Source of the DNA: Polynucleobacter nymphae
GTDB lineage: Bacteria; Pseudomonadota; Gammaproteobacteria; Burkholderiales; Burkholderiaceae
Direction of reading: 5' to 3'
Assembly: GCF_018882155.1 (NCBI RefSeq)
Contig: NZ_JACVPA010000001.1
Span: forward strand, 1,054,001-1,118,000
Length of the DNA stretch: 64,000 nucleotides
Of this stretch, positions 56,742 through 64,000 are shown piece after piece. The notes under the pieces are model-generated. The model ran no database searches and was not told the origin of the DNA. It saw only the letters and a list, made by a program, of their open reading frames with translations. The position numbers and the translations under genes were made by a program. Within the stretch, counting starts at the first letter, position 1. Each line of letters begins with the position of its first letter.

Positions 56742-57467
56742 ATGGAAAGCCAAAAATCACCTCCAAATCGTCAATTTGTCATTGCCCCCTCCATTCTGTC
56801 GGCTGACTTTGCCTGCCTAGGCAAGGAAGTCCAAGATGTTCTGGCAGCGGGTGCTGATTGGATTCACTTTGATGTAATGGACAACCATTTCGTTCCAAAC
56901 CTCACAATTGGCCCGCTAGTTTGTGAGGCTATTCGTCCACATGCCATGAAAAATGGCAAACCTGCAATGATCGACGTTCACCTCATGATTGAACCTGTGG
57001 ATCGCATCGTGCCTGATTTTGCAAAAGCTGGTGCAAACTTAATTAGCTTTCACCCTGAGGCAAGCCCTCACGTGAATCGCACTCTTAATTTAATTCGTGA
57101 TCAAGGCTGTCAAGCGGGTCTGGTATTAAACCCTGCAACACCACTTGATCACTTAGATCACACACTGGAATTAATCGGCTTAGTTCTGCTTATGTCTGTT
57201 AATCCAGGATTTGGTGGGCAATCTTTTATTCCAAGCACCCTCAATAAGATTGAACAAGTTCGTATTCGCCTCGATCGTTACGAAGCTCAAACAGGTCGCC
57301 ACATTCGTCTTGAAGTAGACGGTGGAATCAAGGTGGATAACATTGCTCAGGTTGCGCAAGCGGGTGCAGATACCTTCGTTGCTGGCTCAGCCGTTTTTGG
57401 AAAAGAAAATTACGCCCAAGTAATTGAGGCAATGCGTGCTGAATTAGGAAAGATTGGAAAGTCCTAA
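56742..57467 (+). CDS. rpe: Ribulose-phosphate 3-epimerase
   Basis: Pentose phosphate enzyme interconverting ribulose-5-P and xylulose-5-P. TIM-barrel motifs: [30 protein letters not shown] with metal-binding His and Asp, [13 protein letters not shown] and [10 protein letters not shown]. It has 241 residues. A perfect palindrome CTAGAATCTAG (56729-56739) stands two bases before the ATG and could hold a regulator or an RNA stem at the ribosome binding site. The stop overlaps the trpE start (TAATG), so rpe leads the trp operon. Confidence 0.96.
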   Translation: MESQKSPPNRQFVIAPSILSADFACLGKEVQDVLAAGADWIHFDVMDNHFVPNLTIGPLVCEAIRPHAMKNGKPAMIDVHLMIEPVDRIVPDFAKAGANLISFHPEASPHVNRTLNLIRDQGCQAGLVLNPATPLDHLDHTLELIGLVLLMSVNPGFGGQSFIPSTLNKIEQVRIRLDRYEAQTGRHIRLEVDGGIKVDNIAQVAQAGADTFVAGSAVFGKENYAQVIEAMRAELGKIGKS

Positions 57468-58972
57468 TGCAGCTCGAAGAATTTCACGCCCTAGCCAAAC
57501 AGGGTTTCAATCGCATTCCTCTTGTTAAGGAGGTTCTTACTGATTTAGAAACGCCTCTATCGCTCTACGTCAAACTCAGTCAAGCCTTTGGTGAGAAAAA
57601 TACCTACTTGCTCGAGTCCGTGTTAGGTGGTGAGCGTTTTGGCCGCTTCTCCTTTATTGGTCTGCCTGCCAAAACGATTATCAGAACAGTTGGCACCCCA
57701 TCAGCGCCAGTCAATGAAGTACTCACTGATGGAAAAGTAGTAGAGAGTAATACTGATAACCCGCTGGATTTTGTAGATGCTTATTTCAAACGCTTCAAGG
57801 TTGCCCTCCAACCAGGTCTGCCACGTTTTTGCGGCGGCCTTGCCGGTTACTTTGGTTATGACACTGTTCGGTATATTGAATCACGCTTAGCGAAATATGA
57901 TTTACCAGATGAACTCGGTCTGCCTGATATCCAACTCATGCTTACTGAAGAGTTAGCAGTAATTGATAATGTTGCTGGCAAAATTTACTTCATTGTCTAT
58001 GCAGATCCAGGCATCTCCAATGGATTTGAAAAGGCCCAAGACCGCTTAAAACAATTGCTTACTTGCCTGGGTAAACCAGCCAATATGCCAGCATCATTAC
58101 CCAGCACAAAGACAGATTTAATTCGTAAATTTAAGACTGCGGATTTTGAAGATGCAGTACGTAAAACTAAAGAATATATTTTGGCTGGCGACTGTATGCA
58201 GGTTGTCATTGGTCAACGAATTAGCAAGCCTTTTACAGACTCACCATTAGCGCTATATCGAGCACTTCGCTCTCTGAACCCATCGCCTTATATGTATTTT
58301 TATGATTTTGGCGATATGCAAATTGTGGGTTCATCCCCAGAGATTCTTGTTCGGCAGGAAAAACGCGCTGCTGAAAAGATTGTGACCATTCGACCGCTTG
58401 CTGGCACCCGTCCCCGCGGTGCTAGCCCAGAGGAAGACGAGCGTCTAGCTAAAGAGTTGCTTGCAGACCCTAAAGAGATTGCTGAGCACGTCATGCTGAT
58501 TGACCTCGCTCGTAATGATGTTGGCAGAATTGCAAAGACAGGGTCTGTAAAAGTCACTGATTCCATGTCAATCGAAAAGTATTCTCATGTACAGCACATT
58601 GTTAGCTCGGTTGAAGGTGATCTCTTAGATAATATGAGCAATATGGACGTCTTACGAGCAACCTTCCCAGCGGGCACACTCTCTGGCGCACCTAAAATTC
58701 GTGCCATGGAAATTATTGACGAGATGGAAATTGTGAAGCGCGGTATTTATGGTGGTGCAGTAGGATATCTCTCCTTCTCGGGCGATATGGATGTGGCTAT
58801 CGCCATTCGCACTGGTGTCATTCGTGATGGCATGCTGCATTCTCAGGCAGGTGCCGGTGTTGTAGCTGACTCTGACCCAACTGCCGAGTGGAAAGAAACT
58901 GAAGCTAAGGCACGCGCAGTATTAACAGCCGCAGAATTAGTACAAGGAGGACTCGATGCTCCTCATGATTGA
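57467..58972 (+). CDS. trpE: Anthranilate synthase component I
   Basis: Chorismate-using subunit of anthranilate synthase. The catalytic domain has [40 protein letters not shown] and [16 protein letters not shown], and the N-terminal region [18 protein letters not shown] matches the tryptophan feedback site (LLES). It has 501 residues. The ATG overlaps the rpe stop, leaving no room for a trp leader peptide; control by attenuation in front of trpE is therefore unlikely. Confidence 0.97.
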   Translation: MQLEEFHALAKQGFNRIPLVKEVLTDLETPLSLYVKLSQAFGEKNTYLLESVLGGERFGRFSFIGLPAKTIIRTVGTPSAPVNEVLTDGKVVESNTDNPLDFVDAYFKRFKVALQPGLPRFCGGLAGYFGYDTVRYIESRLAKYDLPDELGLPDIQLMLTEELAVIDNVAGKIYFIVYADPGISNGFEKAQDRLKQLLTCLGKPANMPASLPSTKTDLIRKFKTADFEDAVRKTKEYILAGDCMQVVIGQRISKPFTDSPLALYRALRSLNPSPYMYFYDFGDMQIVGSSPEILVRQEKRAAEKIVTIRPLAGTRPRGASPEEDERLAKELLADPKEIAEHVMLIDLARNDVGRIAKTGSVKVTDSMSIEKYSHVQHIVSSVEGDLLDNMSNMDVLRATFPAGTLSGAPKIRAMEIIDEMEIVKRGIYGGAVGYLSFSGDMDVAIAIRTGVIRDGMLHSQAGAGVVADSDPTAEWKETEAKARAVLTAAELVQGGLDAPHD

Positions 58973-59522
58973 TAACTACGATTCTTTTACTTATAACCTC
59001 GTGCAATATTTTGCCGAGCTAGGTGAAGAGGTAAAAGTATTTCGGAATGATGAAATCGCAGTAGAAGATATTGCAAAACTGAATCCTGCACGAATTTGTA
59101 TTTCTCCTGGACCATGCAGCCCAGCGGAAGCTGGTATTTCAGTAGAGACTATCAAACGCTATGCAGGACAAATTCCGATTTTAGGAGTATGCCTAGGCCA
59201 TCAAGCTATCGGCGAGGCTTTTGGGGGTAAGGTGATTCGCGCCCAAAAGGTGATGCATGGTAAGACCGACTCTATTCACCACACAGGTGTGGGTGTATTC
59301 AAAAACTTGCCAGATCTATTTAAGGTCACGCGGTATCATTCGCTCGCCATCGAAAAGAGCTCCCTGCCTGCAGTACTAGAAGTGACGGCTACATCTTCTG
59401 ATGGCGAAATCATGGGCGTGCGCCATCGCGAACTCGCAGTTGAAGGAGTTCAATTTCATCCCGAATCTATTCTTTCTGAGCATGGTCACGCCCTGCTGAA
59501 GAATTTTTTAATCAATAAATAG
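58956..59522 (+). CDS. trpG: Anthranilate synthase component II (glutamine amidotransferase)
   Basis: Class I amidotransferase supplying ammonia to TrpE. Catalytic Cys79 ([15 protein letters not shown]) with His168 and Glu170 (VQFHPES). It has 188 residues; the same subunit often also serves PabB. The start overlaps trpE by 17 bp and has a strong AAGGAGG five bases upstream, which supports 58956 over the ATG three codons later. Confidence 0.97.
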   Translation: MLLMIDNYDSFTYNLVQYFAELGEEVKVFRNDEIAVEDIAKLNPARICISPGPCSPAEAGISVETIKRYAGQIPILGVCLGHQAIGEAFGGKVIRAQKVMHGKTDSIHHTGVGVFKNLPDLFKVTRYHSLAIEKSSLPAVLEVTATSSDGEIMGVRHRELAVEGVQFHPESILSEHGHALLKNFLINK

Positions 59523-59526
59523 CGCT

Positions 59527-60552
59527 ATGCCAATTACTCCACAAGCAGCACTGCAACGTTGCATCGAACATCATGAACTTTCTCATGATGAAATGACTGC
59601 GATGATGAGACTCATCATGAGCGGTGAAATGTCTCCTGAGCTAGTGGCTGGACTATTAGTAGCTCTACGTACTAAAAAAGAAACTGTTGGAGAAATTGCT
59701 GCTGCTGCACGAGTGATGCGTGAATTTGCAACTACTGTTCATGTAGATGACCGCACTCATTTAGTTGACGTTGTAGGTACAGGTGGCGATGGCGCGCATA
59801 CTTTTAATATCTCCACTGCAGCCATGTTCGTTGCTGCAGCAGCTGGAGCCAAAATTGCTAAGCATGGTAATCGCAGCGTCAGCAGCAAGTCTGGTAGCGC
59901 TGATGTACTCGAGGCCTTAGGCGTAAACCTAGGACTCTCTGCAGAACAAGTTGCCAAATGTATTTCTACAGTAGGTGCCGGCTTTATGTTTGCGCCTAAC
60001 CACCACCCTGCTATGAAAAACGTCGTACCAATTCGCAAACAATTGGGTGTGCGGACTATTTTTAATATCTTAGGGCCGCTTACCAATCCTGCTGATGCCA
60101 AAAGAATCTTGATGGGTGTATTTCACCCAGATCTTGTCGGAATTCAGACTCGGGTATTGCAAGCTTTAGGCATGGAGCATGCGCTGGTAGTTTATGGTCT
60201 AGATGGTCTTGATGAAATCTCTCTTGAGGGCCCCACCCTTGTGGGCGAGCTTAAGGACGGTGTTGTTCTTGAATATGAAATCCATCCAAAAGATTTTGGA
60301 CTGAATACTGCGCGCACGAATAGCTTCAAAGTAGCTAATGCAGAAGAGTCTAAAAAAATAGTACTAGATGTAATCGATAACAAACCAGGTGCGGCAAGTG
60401 ACATTGTGTGCCTGAATGCTGGCGCAACTCTCTATGTGGCTGGTGTAGCTCAAGATATAGCTGCTGGTGTACAAATGGCTAAAGCTGCAATTACATCTGG
60501 CGCAGCACGCCAAAAGTTAGACGCCTTTGTTGCAGCCACCCAAGCTAAATAA
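59527..60552 (+). CDS. trpD: Anthranilate phosphoribosyltransferase
   Basis: Transfers phosphoribose from PRPP to anthranilate. PRPP loop GTGGDG (84-89) and HTFNIST, then [20 protein letters not shown] and [12 protein letters not shown]. It has 341 residues, the standalone type not fused to trpG. It starts 4 bp after trpG and ends 6 bp before trpC. Confidence 0.97.
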   Translation: MPITPQAALQRCIEHHELSHDEMTAMMRLIMSGEMSPELVAGLLVALRTKKETVGEIAAAARVMREFATTVHVDDRTHLVDVVGTGGDGAHTFNISTAAMFVAAAAGAKIAKHGNRSVSSKSGSADVLEALGVNLGLSAEQVAKCISTVGAGFMFAPNHHPAMKNVVPIRKQLGVRTIFNILGPLTNPADAKRILMGVFHPDLVGIQTRVLQALGMEHALVVYGLDGLDEISLEGPTLVGELKDGVVLEYEIHPKDFGLNTARTNSFKVANAEESKKIVLDVIDNKPGAASDIVCLNAGATLYVAGVAQDIAAGVQMAKAAITSGAARQKLDAFVAATQAK

Positions 60553-60558
60553 TTACTT

Positions 60559-61362
60559 ATGAGCGATATCCTCGACAAAATTATTGCAAGTAAGAAAATT
60601 GAGCTTGCCAATAAACTGAAGCAGCTGTCTCTTGGAAATCAACGCGAGATTGCCCAATCCAACAATCAGGATGCCCTACTTAAACCGCGCGGGTTCATTC
60701 GCGCAATTGAAAATAAAATTGCCACTGGAAAAGCTGCTGTTATTACTGAAATTAAAAAGGCTAGTCCGAGCAAGGGAGTTCTGCGAGAAAATTTTCAGCC
60801 TGCACAAATTGCTCAGTCTTATGAAAAGCATGGTGCTGCTTGTTTATCAGTGCTCACTGATAAGGATTACTTTCAGGGCTGCAACGCCTATCTTCAAGAA
60901 GCTAGAACTGCTTGCAGTATTCCCGTGCTGCGCAAAGATTTCACTATAGACCCATATCAAGTCTATGAAGCTCGTGCGATTGGTGCTGATGCAATTCTCT
61001 TGATCGTAGCTTGCCTAGATCTCAATCAAATGAAAGAGCTTGAGGCTTGTGCCCATGAGTTAGGCCTAGACGTTCTAGTCGAAGTTCATAACGCGCCCGA
61101 GCTAGAGCAAGCCATGGAGCTTAAAACATCCTTACTTGGCATCAACAATCGCAATCTCAAAACCTTTGAGGTCACATTACAAACGACGCTCTCACTCTTG
61201 CCTCTGATTTCCAAAGGAAAAATTTTGGTTACAGAATCTGGAATTTTGGGTAACGCTGATGTGAAACTGATGCGTGACAATCAAGTAAATGCATTTTTAG
61301 TTGGTGAAGCGTTTATGCGTGCTACCGACCCAGGGACTGCTCTTAGCGCTCTATTCTCTTAG
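60559..61362 (+). CDS. trpC: Indole-3-glycerol phosphate synthase
   Basis: TIM-barrel enzyme closing the pyrrole ring. Catalytic region [18 protein letters not shown] (Glu64, Lys66), [29 protein letters not shown] and [12 protein letters not shown]. It has 267 residues and is monofunctional, not fused to trpF. trpF, trpB and trpA are absent here, the split trp arrangement usual in betaproteobacteria. Its end overlaps the membrane-protein gene on the other strand by 20 bp. Confidence 0.97.
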   Translation: MSDILDKIIASKKIELANKLKQLSLGNQREIAQSNNQDALLKPRGFIRAIENKIATGKAAVITEIKKASPSKGVLRENFQPAQIAQSYEKHGAACLSVLTDKDYFQGCNAYLQEARTACSIPVLRKDFTIDPYQVYEARAIGADAILLIVACLDLNQMKELEACAHELGLDVLVEVHNAPELEQAMELKTSLLGINNRNLKTFEVTLQTTLSLLPLISKGKILVTESGILGNADVKLMRDNQVNAFLVGEAFMRATDPGTALSALFS

Positions 61363-61912
61363 TCTTATTCAATATATCAAGCCCATACTTCACCAGGGCG
61401 ATCAGCAGTATCGAACCCAATACATCCCCGATGAACATCACTAGAAAGTGATTAAAGGTCCCCGTATTTTCGAGACCTTCAGCAGCATACCAAAGCTGGT
61501 GCAAGCTAGCGCTCAAGAAAGCATAAATAAAAATACAGGAGATTAATTTCTGCAAACTCAAATTGCCAAGGTCAGTCTGCAGATTGGTATTGCTAATCAC
61601 AAAGACCCTAGCAATATAAGGGGCAAATCCCGAAACTAAACCAATACCTAGGCAAAGAGTTAAGTCATGAGAAAACTCACCAAGGTAGCTAATCAAAAAT
61701 GATGCCAAAACAATCCCAATGGCACCTGGAAGTCCAAAAATTAAGGTTAAAAACAAACGGAGGCCTGCTGGCAAATAAATCCAATTAACGCCTAGACTAA
61801 ATACAAGCTCACTTGTCAGCCAGTTATTTATGTAGAAAAGAGATGTGTACGATAGCGCACTAATTACAAGTGCAAAAGCAAGCTCAGAAAGCGTTCCCAA
61901 TTGTTTACTCAT
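61343..61912 (-). CDS. Integral membrane protein, MASE1-like, function unknown
   Basis: 189 residues, about five or six hydrophobic helices and almost no soluble part. The segment [20 protein letters not shown] followed by [15 protein letters not shown] recalls the PAG-containing start of MASE1 membrane sensor domains, and the helix order fits, but there is no attached histidine kinase or GGDEF output domain. The resemblance is by eye only. Divergently transcribed from the MarR-like regulator across 119 bp, and its 3' end overlaps the trpC end by 20 bp without a terminator. Confidence 0.65.
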   Translation of the reverse strand: MSKQLGTLSELAFALVISALSYTSLFYINNWLTSELVFSLGVNWIYLPAGLRLFLTLIFGLPGAIGIVLASFLISYLGEFSHDLTLCLGIGLVSGFAPYIARVFVISNTNLQTDLGNLSLQKLISCIFIYAFLSASLHQLWYAAEGLENTGTFNHFLVMFIGDVLGSILLIALVKYGLDILNKTKRIER

Positions 61913-61949
61913 TACATTTATTATGAATGCTTTCGATAACGAGTGACTG

Positions 61950-61978
61950 TTGAGAAAATTAAGCCAAGGGTATACACT
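61950..61978 (+). promoter_or_regulatory. Possible promoter of the MarR-like regulator gene
   Basis: TTGAGA (61950-61955), a 17-bp spacer and TACACT (61973-61978). The expected transcription start, about 61985, falls inside the inverted repeat at 61984-61997. The -10 is a weak match. Confidence 0.4.
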
Positions 61979-61983
61979 GGTAC

Positions 61984-61997
61984 TAGCTCAACAGCTA
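61984..61997. promoter_or_regulatory. Possible operator in the divergent gap
   Basis: TAGCT-CAAC-AGCTA, a 5-bp inverted repeat with a 4-nt spacer, 35 bp before the regulator start codon and at the predicted transcription start. Its place suggests autoregulation by the adjacent winged-helix protein, but the repeat is short. Confidence 0.35.
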
Positions 61998-62031
61998 ATA
62001 CTAATTTACTAAACAACACACTTTTAACCTA

Positions 62032-62382
62032 ATGGCCACCGCAAAGTCCCCCTCTTATATCCGCTTTTTGAACTTACTAGATACCTTAGATCGTATTAAC
62101 CCTGGTAAGAAGTTGGACTACATTGAAGAAAGCTTGCTAGATAAGATTGTTACTTGTTCACATTTAAAAGAGTCAGTGTTGGTAGGTGATTTGATTTCAC
62201 TCTCAGAACTGGGTTCTCAAGCAACATTACATGGTCGCGTGAAGAATCTGAGCGTGATGGGCTATATTAAGATGGCATCAAATACTGATGGCCGTAAGAA
62301 AGAGGTAATACCAACAAAATTGGCAATCAAGCGCTATGAAGAAATCTCTAAGTGCTTAGAGAAAGCAGTTAAATCTGCTTAA
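62032..62382 (+). CDS. Small winged-helix (MarR-like) DNA-binding protein
   Basis: 116 residues. The middle part (LVGDLISLSELGSQATLHGR) looks like a helix-turn-helix with recognition helix SQATLHGRVKNLSVMGYI, and SNTDGRKKEVIPTKLAIKRY is the MarR wing, where Asp-x-Arg and a following Thr are typical. It is shorter than standard MarR proteins (about 140-150). No ribosome binding site is visible before the ATG. Divergent from the membrane-protein gene, which is its most likely target; followed by a strong terminator. Confidence 0.72.
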   Translation: MATAKSPSYIRFLNLLDTLDRINPGKKLDYIEESLLDKIVTCSHLKESVLVGDLISLSELGSQATLHGRVKNLSVMGYIKMASNTDGRKKEVIPTKLAIKRYEEISKCLEKAVKSA

Positions 62383-62399
62383 GTTCCTTACGCCTCAAT

Positions 62400-62428
62400 A
62401 AAAAAGCCCTTATTAAAAGGGCTTTTTT
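62400..62428. terminator. Bidirectional Rho-independent terminator
   Basis: AAAAAAGCCCTT (62400-62411), a 5-nt loop and AAGGGCTTTTTT (62417-62428): a perfect 12-bp stem with A and T tracts on both sides. It separates the convergent regulator gene (plus) and ychF (minus). Confidence 0.92.
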
Positions 62429-62453
62429 ATTAATCAAACAATGTATCGATTAA

Positions 62454-63548
62454 CTAGACATTGAATAAGAAGTTCAATACATCGCCATCCTTAACCACAT
62501 ATTCCTTACCTTCGGCCCGCATCTTACCAGCCTCTTTAGCGCCAGCCTCGCCCTTAAATTGAATGAAGTCATCGTAAGCAATCGTTTGAGCACGAATAAA
62601 GCCCCGCTCAAAGTCTGTGTGAATAACGCCTGCTGCTTGCGGCGCAGTATCGCCTAGATGAATGGTCCATGCACGCACTTCCTTAACACCAGCAGTGAAG
62701 TAAGTTTGTAAACCAAGTAAGGAGTACCCAGCACGAATAACACGATCTAAGCCAGGCTCTTCCATGCCTAAATCAGCAAGAAATTCTGTTTTGTCAGCAT
62801 CATCAAGATCTGCAATCTCAGCCTCAATCGCTGCACACACAGCAACTACCGGAGCATTTTCTTTTGCAGCATGCTGCTTTACCGCCTCTAGATGAGGATT
62901 ATTGGTAAAACCATCCTCTTTTACGTTGGCAACATACATAGCTGGTTTAGCAGTGATTAAACACAATGGCTTAATCAACAGCAATTCATCTTCGCTTAAA
63001 TTCAGACTACGTACTGGTAGAGCAGAATCTAAATGGGCCAGTACTTTAGTCAAAACAGCAACTAAGGCAGCTGCTTCTTTATCGTTACCTGACTTCGCAG
63101 CCTTAGTGGAGCGGTTGAGTGTTTTCTCAACAGTAGCCAAATCTGATAAAGCCAATTCAGTATCAATCACGCCAATATCGGCAATCGGGTCAATCTTGCC
63201 CGCAACGTGAATCACATTCGGATCTTCAAAACAACGGACCACATGGGTAATGGCATCAGTTTCCCGAATATTCGCTAAAAATTGATTGCCCAGGCCCTCG
63301 CCTTTGGAGGCGCCAGCGACCAAGCCAGCAATATCGACAAACTCGACAGCAGCTGGCAGGATGCGTTCAGGCTTCACAATCTCAGCCAGGGCAGCCAGAC
63401 GGTGGTCAGGAACCTCAACCACGCCTACATTGGGCTCAATCGTGCAGAAAGGGTAGTTTTCCGCTGCGATCCCAGCTTTGGTAAGCGCGTTAAAGAGGGT
63501 AGATTTGCCGACGTTAGGCAGGCCGACGATGCCACATTTCAAAGACAT
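62454..63548 (-). CDS. ychF: Redox-regulated ATPase YchF (Obg family)
   Basis: OLA1-type P-loop protein that binds ribosomes and prefers ATP over GTP. G1 [18 protein letters not shown] (from residue 9), then [38 protein letters not shown] with the switch II region, and the C-terminal TGS domain ([19 protein letters not shown]). It has 364 residues. It is divergent from the ubiH-family gene, with 40 bp between the start codons. Confidence 0.96.
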   Translation of the reverse strand: MSLKCGIVGLPNVGKSTLFNALTKAGIAAENYPFCTIEPNVGVVEVPDHRLAALAEIVKPERILPAAVEFVDIAGLVAGASKGEGLGNQFLANIRETDAITHVVRCFEDPNVIHVAGKIDPIADIGVIDTELALSDLATVEKTLNRSTKAAKSGNDKEAAALVAVLTKVLAHLDSALPVRSLNLSEDELLLIKPLCLITAKPAMYVANVKEDGFTNNPHLEAVKQHAAKENAPVVAVCAAIEAEIADLDDADKTEFLADLGMEEPGLDRVIRAGYSLLGLQTYFTAGVKEVRAWTIHLGDTAPQAAGVIHTDFERGFIRAQTIAYDDFIQFKGEAGAKEAGKMRAEGKEYVVKDGDVLNFLFNV

Positions 63549-63588
63549 GAGCTTATTGTAAAGGGGCGCGATTCGATATCATCGAGTT

Positions 63589-64000
63589 ATGTTGGAAGTT
63601 CATCAAAGCCACCCATCCAAAACCCCTGCGCAATCCGCCAAAATCCGCTCTGCTGACGTTGTGGTTGTCGGCGGAGGCATTACTGGCAAGGCTTGCGCAC
63701 TTGGTCTAGCACAGCTTGGGCTAAACACTATTGAGATTGCTCCGGATCTGAGCCAGATCACCCTAGCCCCGCAAGGATTGGAGTGGGGCCAACGAATCTA
63801 TGCCTTTTCTCCAAGCACTCAAAAACTATTAGCCCATTTGCAAATTTGGGATGCGCTAGACCATAGTCGCATACAGTCGGTGCGCGATATGCGGATTTAT
63901 GGTGATCGCGGTGAAAAAAATGATCAACTCCATCTTTCTGCGTTTGAAGCAGGTACGCCTCAATTAGCCTGGATTGGCGAATCCAATTTGATTGAGTCCA
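63589..64000 (+). CDS. UbiH/UbiF/COQ6-family FAD-dependent hydroxylase (5' part only)
   Basis: Flavin monooxygenase for ring hydroxylation in ubiquinone synthesis. The window holds 137 codons; the 3' end is outside. After a 21-residue leader comes the FAD dinucleotide fold ADVVVVGGGITGKACALGLA, and the segment RIYAFSPSTQKLLAHLQIWD has the family's substrate-side motif. Which hydroxylation step (C1, C5 or C6) cannot be told from this part. The ATG at 63589 has no strong ribosome binding site. Confidence 0.85.
   Translation, partial: MLEVHQSHPSKTPAQSAKIRSADVVVVGGGITGKACALGLAQLGLNTIEIAPDLSQITLAPQGLEWGQRIYAFSPSTQKLLAHLQIWDALDHSRIQSVRDMRIYGDRGEKNDQLHLSAFEAGTPQLAWIGESNLIES

Noticed and set aside
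63573..63585. TCGATATCATCGA palindrome before the ubiH-family gene
   Set aside because: Short, partly self-complementary by AT content, and not placed relative to a recognisable promoter; not enough to call an operator.

Overview
This 64 kb window is a chromosomal segment dominated by housekeeping genes. It looks like a betaproteobacterium of the Burkholderiaceae, most like Polynucleobacter: modest GC content (judged by eye, not counted), short intergenic gaps, and Burkholderiales gene orders such as rplU-rpmA-obgE-proB, pilB-pilC-pilD-coaE-zapD, argJ-secA, the complete dcw cluster followed by lpxC, and rpe-trpE-trpG-trpD-trpC. The genus is an inference from gene content and order. I saw no tRNA, rRNA, CRISPR array, insertion sequence or prophage.

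Layout. 1-9.5 kb: the 5' part of nrdA under a promoter with two NrdR boxes, an unusual AmpD with an N-terminal membrane and zinc-ribbon extension, a ypjD-type membrane protein, ffh, proS, rppH, a CNP1-like lipoprotein, a proB without PUA domain, and obgE. 9.5-11.2 kb: rpmA and rplU from a full-consensus sigma-70 promoter, divergent from ispB. 11.2-17.2 kb: the least ordinary part, with a GrdB/PrdB-like protein carrying Cys-x-x-Cys where those families carry selenocysteine, an FAA-hydrolase-family enzyme, a ketopantoate-reductase-family enzyme, a sodium:solute symporter, a squalene-synthase-like enzyme and ogt. 17.3-22.6 kb: a CorC-type protein, a reduced type IV pilus/type II secretion assembly set, coaE and zapD. 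22.6-28.5 kb: mutT, a DUF815 ATPase, argJ and secA, with a DciA-like gene divergent. 28.5-47.6 kb: lpxC, a peroxiredoxin and the uninterrupted dcw cluster, ftsZ back to mraZ, all on the minus strand from a promoter overlapped by three 10-bp-spaced MraZ boxes. 47.9-53 kb: coq7, then bioB divergent from bioA-bioF-bioD. 53-56.7 kb: an M20 amidohydrolase, an enoyl-CoA hydratase, mltA, a candidate 37-residue membrane ORF and apaG. 56.7-61.4 kb: rpe-trpE-trpG-trpD-trpC. 61.3-64 kb: a membrane protein divergent from a small MarR-like regulator, ychF and the 5' part of a ubiH-family hydroxylase.

How the genes work together. The dcw block makes the murein precursor (MurC-F, Ddl, MraY, MurG), carries septal synthesis (FtsW, FtsI) and the divisome (FtsA, FtsQ, FtsL, FtsZ), with ZapD elsewhere. 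AmpD and MltA handle murein turnover, and LpxC begins lipid A synthesis. Ffh and SecA cover the two main export routes. IspB, Coq7 and the UbiH-family protein belong to ubiquinone synthesis. Tryptophan, biotin, proline, arginine and CoA steps indicate a largely prototrophic free-living organism.

No clear-cut new defence or mobile system is present. The best candidates for undescribed biology are the 11.2-15.6 kb metabolic cluster, the wobble-rich hairpin between ftsZ and the peroxiredoxin gene, the small membrane ORF at 56.2 kb, the regulator/membrane-protein pair at 61.3-62.4 kb, and the obgE start placed directly after the rpmA terminator.
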